Assembly (NCBI GenBank): GCA_963839365.1
Contig: CAWIUT010000003.1
Span: 62,001 to 126,000, forward strand
DNA: 64,000 nucleotides
Source: DASSKA01 sp963839365
GTDB taxonomy: Bacteria > Actinomycetota > Actinomycetes > Propionibacteriales > Nocardioidaceae
Direction of reading: 5' to 3'
Position 1 is the stretch's first letter. The number at the start of each line of letters is the position of its first letter. A program made the position numbers and the translations under genes. Below, piece by piece: positions 59,502 through 64,000 of this stretch. The notes under the pieces are model-generated. The model had not been told where the DNA came from. It made no database searches and saw only the letters and a list, made by a program, of their open reading frames with translations.

Positions 59502-61299
59502 CCGCCACCACCTCACCCAGCCGCACGGCGGCCGTCTCCACCGGGACCTCCTCACGCTCACCGCCGGCTCGGTCGCGGACCTCGACCACGCCGTCCTGCA
59601 GCCGCTTGCCCACCACCACGATGGTGGGGACGCCGACCAGCTCTGCATCCTTGAACTTCACGCCCGGCGACACCTTGGGCCGGTCGTCGTAGAGCACGGT
59701 GATCCCGCGGTCGGCCAGCTCGTCGGCCAAGCGGGAGGCCGTCTCGAAGACTGCCTCGTCCTTGCCCGTGGCGACCAGGTGTACGTCGGCGGGGGCGACC
59801 TCGCGCGGCCAGGCCAGCCCGAGGTCGTCGTGGGTGTTCTCGGCGATCGCCGCCACCGCCCGGGACACCCCGATGCCGTAGGAGCCCATGGTGACCGTGA
59901 CCAGCTTCCCGGACTCGTCGAGCACCTGCAGGCCGAGCGCCTCGGCGTACTTGCGGCCGAGCTGGAAGATGTGCCCCATCTCGATGCCGCGGGCGGTCTC
60001 CAAGGTGCCGTCGCAGCTGGGGCAGGGGTCGCCGTCGCGGACCTCGGCCGCCTCGATGGTGCCGTCCGGGGTGAAGTCCCGGCCGGCCACCAGGTCGATG
60101 ACGTGGCTGCCCTCGACGTCCGCGCCGGTCACCCAGCGGGTGCCCTCGACGACGCGCGGGTCGACGAGGTAGCGGATTCCGGACTCGTTCCTCTCCCCCA
60201 GCACACCCGGGCCGATGTAGCCCTTCGCCAGCGCCGGGTGCTTCTTGAACTCGGCCTCGTCGAACGGTTCGAGCTCGGTCGGCTCCAGCTGGCCCTCGAG
60301 CCGCTTGACGTCGACCTCACGGTCACCGGGGATGCCGATGGCCAGCGGCTCGCGGCTGCCGTCGGAGTGCTTGAGCACCACCATCACGTTCTTCAGCGTG
60401 TCGCCGGCGCGCCAGGGCCGGTCCTCGCGGGGGAACTTGTCGTTCAGGTGGTCGACCAGCGCGTTGATCGTCGGCGTGTCCGGGGTCTGCTCGGCATGGG
60501 CGGCCGGGACCCCGTCGTACGGCATCGGCGCGGGCGGGCGCACCTCGACCGCCTCCACGTTGGCGGCGTAGTCGCAGCTCGTGCATCGCACGTAGGTGTC
60601 CTCACCGTGCTCGGCGCGCGCCAGGAACTCCTCGGACTTCGAGCCGCCCATCGCCCCGGAGGTGGCCTTGACGATGACGTAGTCGAAGCCGAGCCGGCCG
60701 AAGATCTTGATGTAGGCGTCGCGGTGCGCGGCGTACGAGGCGTCGAGGCCGGCGTCGGTGGTGTCGAAGGAGTAGGAGTCCTTCATCACGAACTCGCGCC
60801 CGCGCAGCAGCCCGGCGCGCGGACGCGCCTCGTCGCGGTACTTGGTCTGGATCTGGTACAGCCACAGTGGAAGGTCCTTGTAGGAGGAGTACAGGTCCTT
60901 CACCGTCAGGGTGAACATCTCCTCGTGCGTGGGACCGAGCAGGTAGTCCGCGTCCTTGCGGTCCTTGAGCCGGAAGATGCCGTCGCCGTACTCGGTCCAG
61001 CGCCCGGTCTCCTCGTAGGGCTCGCGCGGCAGCAGCGCGGGGAACTGCAGCTCCTGGGCGCCCACCGCGTCCATCTCCTCGCGGACGACCCGCTCGATGT
61101 TGCGCAGCACCCGCAGTCCGAGCGGCAGCCAGGAGTAGATGCCCGGAGCGGCGCGGCGGATGTACCCGGCACGCACCAGCAGCCGGTGGCTCGGCACCTC
61201 GGCGTCCGCCGGGTCCTCGCGCAGGGTGCGCAGGAACAGGGACGACATCCGCAGCACGCGCGCGTTCGTCGAGCGGCGAGCGGGTTCGGGAGACATCAT
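59494..61299 (-). CDS. proS: Prolyl-tRNA synthetase (bacterial type with editing insert)
   Basis: A 601-residue class II synthetase. Motif 1/2 region has SHRLLVRAGYIRRAAPGIYS and KYRDEARPRAGLLRGREFVM; TSGAMGGSKSEEFL begins near residue 209. The YbaK-like editing insert lies about residues 240-390, and the anticodon-binding domain contains VHLVATGKDEAVFETASRLA. Normal length for the bacterial ProS type. It lies upstream of and overlaps the HAD gene. Confidence 0.95.
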   Translation of the reverse strand: MMSPEPARRSTNARVLRMSSLFLRTLREDPADAEVPSHRLLVRAGYIRRAAPGIYSWLPLGLRVLRNIERVVREEMDAVGAQELQFPALLPREPYEETGRWTEYGDGIFRLKDRKDADYLLGPTHEEMFTLTVKDLYSSYKDLPLWLYQIQTKYRDEARPRAGLLRGREFVMKDSYSFDTTDAGLDASYAAHRDAYIKIFGRLGFDYVIVKATSGAMGGSKSEEFLARAEHGEDTYVRCTSCDYAANVEAVEVRPPAPMPYDGVPAAHAEQTPDTPTINALVDHLNDKFPREDRPWRAGDTLKNVMVVLKHSDGSREPLAIGIPGDREVDVKRLEGQLEPTELEPFDEAEFKKHPALAKGYIGPGVLGERNESGIRYLVDPRVVEGTRWVTGADVEGSHVIDLVAGRDFTPDGTIEAAEVRDGDPCPSCDGTLETARGIEMGHIFQLGRKYAEALGLQVLDESGKLVTVTMGSYGIGVSRAVAAIAENTHDDLGLAWPREVAPADVHLVATGKDEAVFETASRLADELADRGITVLYDDRPKVSPGVKFKDAELVGVPTIVVVGKRLQDGVVEVRDRAGGEREEVPVETAAVRLGEVVAGA

Positions 61300-61370
61300 T
61301 CCGCAAGGCTATCGAGGCGTTCCGTGCCGCCGCACACCCGTTTGGGCGCGGCGACGCGCGCCGGCCGGGA

Positions 61371-61850
61371 TCAGGTCCGCGGCCACCAGGACGCAGTGGT
61401 CAGCGGCCGGGTCAGCGGCAGCGCGAGCAGCGCCGCGATGGCCCCGATGACCACGGCGGCCACGATGTCCTGGACGTGGTGCACGTGTGCGGCCACCCGG
61501 GCGGCGCCGATGCCGACGCTGATCACCATCAGCACGATCCCGATCGTGCGCCGGTAGAAGGTGACGATGGTGGCGACCGCGAACGTGAGCGCCGTGTGGT
61601 CCGAGGGGAACCCGTTGTCCGGCGGGTGCGGGAACATCGGCTTCAGCGACGGGTCCTGCACGAACGGACGCGCGTCGGTGTGCACCATCCCCGCCACCTT
61701 CACGAAGATCGCCACCAGGATCACCGTCACGATCGCCTGCGCGGCCAGGTCGAACTTCTGAGGCCGCGACACCAGCAGCCAGGCGATCACGGCTCCGACG
61801 GCGACGACGTAGATGGCGTACTGCGCGACGATCACGATCAACTGGTCCAC
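61371..61850 (-). CDS. PAP2/BcrC-like undecaprenyl-diphosphate phosphatase
   Basis: About 159 residues with four to five helices. The PAP2 signature appears as DARPFVQDPSLK (motif 1), GFPSDHTALTFAVATIVTF (motif 2, P-S-D-H as in BcrC) and ARVAAHVHHVQDIVA (motif 3, R-x5-H-x3-D-like). BcrC-type enzymes recycle the undecaprenyl carrier used in peptidoglycan and polysaccharide export. I chose the GTG at 61850 (VDQLIVIVAQYAIY); the open frame further upstream is a shadow of the neighbouring gene. The exact substrate is inferred. Confidence 0.82.
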   Translation of the reverse strand: MDQLIVIVAQYAIYVVAVGAVIAWLLVSRPQKFDLAAQAIVTVILVAIFVKVAGMVHTDARPFVQDPSLKPMFPHPPDNGFPSDHTALTFAVATIVTFYRRTIGIVLMVISVGIGAARVAAHVHHVQDIVAAVVIGAIAALLALPLTRPLTTASWWPRT

Positions 61851-61906
61851 GGACCGAATCGTCCCAACGAATCCTGAGAGTCGGTTGAGCGGGGTGGGGT
61901 CAGGGC

Positions 61907-62752
61907 TCAGAACATGATCGTGGCGAAGGTCGCCGACTGGCGGAACCCCACGGACTCGTAGGCCTTGCGGGCCGGCTCGTTGTGCTCGTTGACGTACAAC
62001 GCGACCACCGGCGCGATGTCCCGTAGGGCAAGGGCCACCACCGCAGCCATCCCGGGTGCGGCCAGGCCTTCGCCACGGCGGGACGGGTCGACGTAGACGC
62101 CCTGCACCTGGCAGGCGTACGGCGAGGCGGCGGCCACCTCGGCCTTGAAGACGACCTTGCCGTCCTCGATGCGTGCGAACGACCAGCCCTTGGAGATCAG
62201 CTGGGAGACCCGGGCGCGGTACATGTCGGCCCCACCGCCCGCCTCCGGCGAGACACCGACCTCCTCGGAGTACATCGCCACACAGGCGGGGTAGAGCACG
62301 TCGAGGTCGGCGGCCCGGGTCCGACGCACCAACGGGTCGGGCTCGACCAGCGGCGGCCCGCACATCTCCAGGTGCGGCTGGTTCCAGCGGAACTCCCGGG
62401 GCGAGGACCAGTGCGGCTCCAGGCGCGACCAGAGGTCCACCACTGCGTCGGCCGGTCCCACGATCGTGGAGCATCGACGACCCTGCGCGATCGCGCGGCC
62501 GGCGAACGCCGCGAGCGCCGCGGAGGTGGCGTCCACCGGCACCAGGTTGGCCGCCGAGTGGCACAGCGACTGCAGCCGCCCGTCCTCGGCGTAGCCCCAG
62601 ACCTCTCCGCCCAGCCAGCGCGGGTCCAGGTGGGTGAGCCGGGCGCGGTAGTCGGCGAACACGTTCACGACCGGGTTGCGCGCCAGCAGCTCCAACGTCT
62701 CGGAGAGGTCGGAGGGGCCGAGCAGCCGCAGGCCTGGCTGAGTCCTGAGCAC
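61907..62752 (-). CDS. GNAT-family acetyltransferase with N-terminal DUF4081-like domain
   Basis: About 281 residues. The N-terminal half (LRTQPGLRLLGPSDLSETLE, and later GGEVWGYAEDGRLQSLCHSA) matches the DUF4081-type domain found before GNAT domains in actinobacteria; the C-terminal half has the acetyl-CoA site VQGVYVDPSRRGEGLAAPGM and YVNEHNEPARKAYESVGF. GTG 62752 gives the family N-terminus; an in-frame TTG at 62785 is less likely. It follows ispG after 42 bases, a conserved neighbour pair. Substrate unknown. Confidence 0.85.
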   Translation of the reverse strand: MLRTQPGLRLLGPSDLSETLELLARNPVVNVFADYRARLTHLDPRWLGGEVWGYAEDGRLQSLCHSAANLVPVDATSAALAAFAGRAIAQGRRCSTIVGPADAVVDLWSRLEPHWSSPREFRWNQPHLEMCGPPLVEPDPLVRRTRAADLDVLYPACVAMYSEEVGVSPEAGGGADMYRARVSQLISKGWSFARIEDGKVVFKAEVAAASPYACQVQGVYVDPSRRGEGLAAPGMAAVVALALRDIAPVVALYVNEHNEPARKAYESVGFRQSATFATIMF

Positions 62753-62794
62753 GTAGGGGAGCCTACGCGACCACCCTGCTGCCAACCAGAAGCG

Positions 62795-63958
62795 TCAGCC
62801 GCCGACGGAGACGGTCGGCGAGCCGCTCTCCCCCTCGACCGGGGTGCCCATCTCCTCGGAGATGCGCATGGCCTCCTCGATCAGGGTCTCCACGATCTGC
62901 GACTCGGGCACGGTCTTGATGACCTCGCCCTTGACGAAGATCTGGCCCTTGCCGTTGCCGGAGGCGACGCCGAGGTCGGCCTCGCGCGCCTCGCCGGGAC
63001 CGTTGACCACGCAGCCCATCACGGCCACCCGCAGCGGCACCTCGAGTCCGTCGAGCCCGGCGGTGACCTCGTCGGCCAGCTTGTAGACGTCGACCTGGGC
63101 CCGGCCGCACGACGGGCAGGACACGATCTCCAGCCGCCGCGGGCGCAGGTTCAGCGACTCCAGGATCTGCAGGCCGACCTTGACCTCCTCGACCGGAGGC
63201 GCGGACAGCGAGACCCGGATGGTGTCACCGATCCCCTTCGACAGCAGGCTGCCGAACGCGACCGCGGACTTGATGGTGCCCTGGAACGCCGGGCCGGCCT
63301 CGGTGACGCCGAGGTGCAGCGGCCAGTCGCCGCGCTCGGCGAGCATCTCGTAGGCCTGCACCATGACCACCGGGTCGTTGTGCTTGACCGAGATCTTGAA
63401 GTCGTGGAAGTCGTGCTCCTCGAACAGGCCGGCCTCCCAGACCGCGGACTCCACCAGCGCCTCGGGGGTGGCCTTGCCGTACTTCTCCAGCAGCCGCTTG
63501 TCCAGCGACCCGGCGTTCACGCCGATTCGCAGGGAGACCCCGGCATCCTTGGCGGCCCTGGCGATCTCCTTGACCTGGTCGTCGAACTTGCGGATGTTGC
63601 CCGGGTTCACGCGGACCCCGGCGCAGCCGGCGTCGATCGCGGCGAAGACGTACTTGGGCTGGAAGTGGATGTCGGCGATGACCGGGATCTGGGAGTGCTT
63701 GGCGATCTCGGGCAGCGCGTCGGCGTCGTCCTGGGAGGGGCACGCCACCCGCACGATGTCGCAGCCGGAGGCGGTCAGCTCGGCGATCTGCTGCAGCGTG
63801 GTGTTCACGTCGGCGGTGAGCGTGGTGGTCATCGACTGCACCGAGATGGGCGCGTCCCCGCCGACCAGCACGTCCCCGACCTTGATCTGCCGGCTCTTGC
63901 GCCGAGGCGCGAGCACGGGAGGCGGTGCGTCAGGCATCCCAAGGTCGACCGAGGTCAT
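62795..63958 (-). CDS. ispG: (E)-4-hydroxy-3-methylbut-2-enyl-diphosphate synthase
   Basis: A 387-residue 4Fe-4S enzyme of the MEP isoprenoid pathway. TIM-barrel part: VGDVLVGGDAPISVQSMTTT and IPVIADIHFQPKYVFAAIDA. Cluster-binding Cys residues are in VSCPSCGRAQVDVYKLADEV and MGCVVNGPGEAREADLGVAS. The ATG at 63958 has AGAAGGGAC upstream. Normal length for the bacterial short type. The upstream neighbour (usually a site-2 protease gene) would lie beyond the window. Confidence 0.95.
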   Translation of the reverse strand: MTSVDLGMPDAPPPVLAPRRKSRQIKVGDVLVGGDAPISVQSMTTTLTADVNTTLQQIAELTASGCDIVRVACPSQDDADALPEIAKHSQIPVIADIHFQPKYVFAAIDAGCAGVRVNPGNIRKFDDQVKEIARAAKDAGVSLRIGVNAGSLDKRLLEKYGKATPEALVESAVWEAGLFEEHDFHDFKISVKHNDPVVMVQAYEMLAERGDWPLHLGVTEAGPAFQGTIKSAVAFGSLLSKGIGDTIRVSLSAPPVEEVKVGLQILESLNLRPRRLEIVSCPSCGRAQVDVYKLADEVTAGLDGLEVPLRVAVMGCVVNGPGEAREADLGVASGNGKGQIFVKGEVIKTVPESQIVETLIEEAMRISEEMGTPVEGESGSPTVSVGG

Positions 63959-64000
63959 CGACGAGTCCCTTCTCTAAGTTCTGTCCGCAAGAATCTCCAT

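Overview
The window is high-GC DNA with dense coding, frequent GTG starts and many 1-4 base overlaps between genes. The gene order is the conserved actinobacterial core: ftsK-rodZ-like-rimO-pgsA-cinA-clgR, thyA-dfrA-dapA-rnj, rpsO-pnp-M16 peptidase-dapB, rimP-nusA-ylxR-infB-rbfA-truB-ribF, proS and ispG. This points to a free-living actinomycete. The genus cannot be fixed from sequence alone; a Nocardioides-like or related lineage is plausible.

Layout. (1) 1-8.5 kb is an exopolysaccharide locus. One leftward operon runs Wzz-like, O-antigen-ligase-like polymerase, a lipoprotein with a possible glycosidase fold, flippase, polysaccharide deacetylase and GT4 (cut by the window edge). A second GT4 diverges from it across a palindrome-bearing promoter region. 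(2) 8.5-18.8 kb holds a nucleotidyltransferase, then clgR, cinA, pgsA, rimO, a RodZ-like protein and ftsK read leftward, with a rightward GH15 trehalase-like enzyme lying between cinA and pgsA and followed by a 13-bp minisatellite. (3) 19-27 kb holds a small membrane protein, an M56/BlaI pair and, divergent from it, cydA-cydB-cydDC (cytochrome bd oxidase plus a fused ABC exporter). A TACTAC/GTAGTA operator-like palindrome lies between the BlaI gene and cydA. (4) 26.9-32.7 kb holds rnj, dapA, dfrA, thyA and a ClC transporter. (5) 32.7-36.3 kb is the phenylacetyl-CoA epoxidase operon paaABCDE, tightly overlapped, with two palindromes upstream. (6) 36.4-42.7 kb holds a GNAT enzyme, small membrane proteins, dapB (apparently frameshifted), an M16 peptidase, pnp and rpsO. 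(7) 42.9-49 kb is a complete fructose phosphotransferase set (EI, FruR-like regulator, FruK, EIIABC, HPr), followed by two tandem paralogous membrane proteins. (8) 50-57.3 kb is the ribF to rimP translation/transcription operon. (9) 57.5-64 kb holds a lipoprotein and a ferritin-like protein, a HAD hydrolase, proS, a PAP2 phosphatase, a GNAT-like protein and ispG.

How the genes work together. Most of the window is housekeeping: ribosome maturation, RNA decay, envelope lipid and lysine/DAP synthesis, thymidylate and folate, and the MEP isoprenoid pathway. Accessory traits are exopolysaccharide export, a high-affinity terminal oxidase apparently under BlaI-type control, aerobic phenylacetate degradation and fructose uptake.

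No tRNA, rRNA, CRISPR array or insertion sequence was recognised, and no gene-free stretch exceeds 300 bases; the longest is 272 bases between rpsO and pnp. I did not find a clearly unprecedented multi-gene system. The best leads are the BlaI/M56-cyd arrangement, the dapB frameshift and read-through, the exopolysaccharide operon with its unusual lipoprotein, and the duplicated small membrane proteins.
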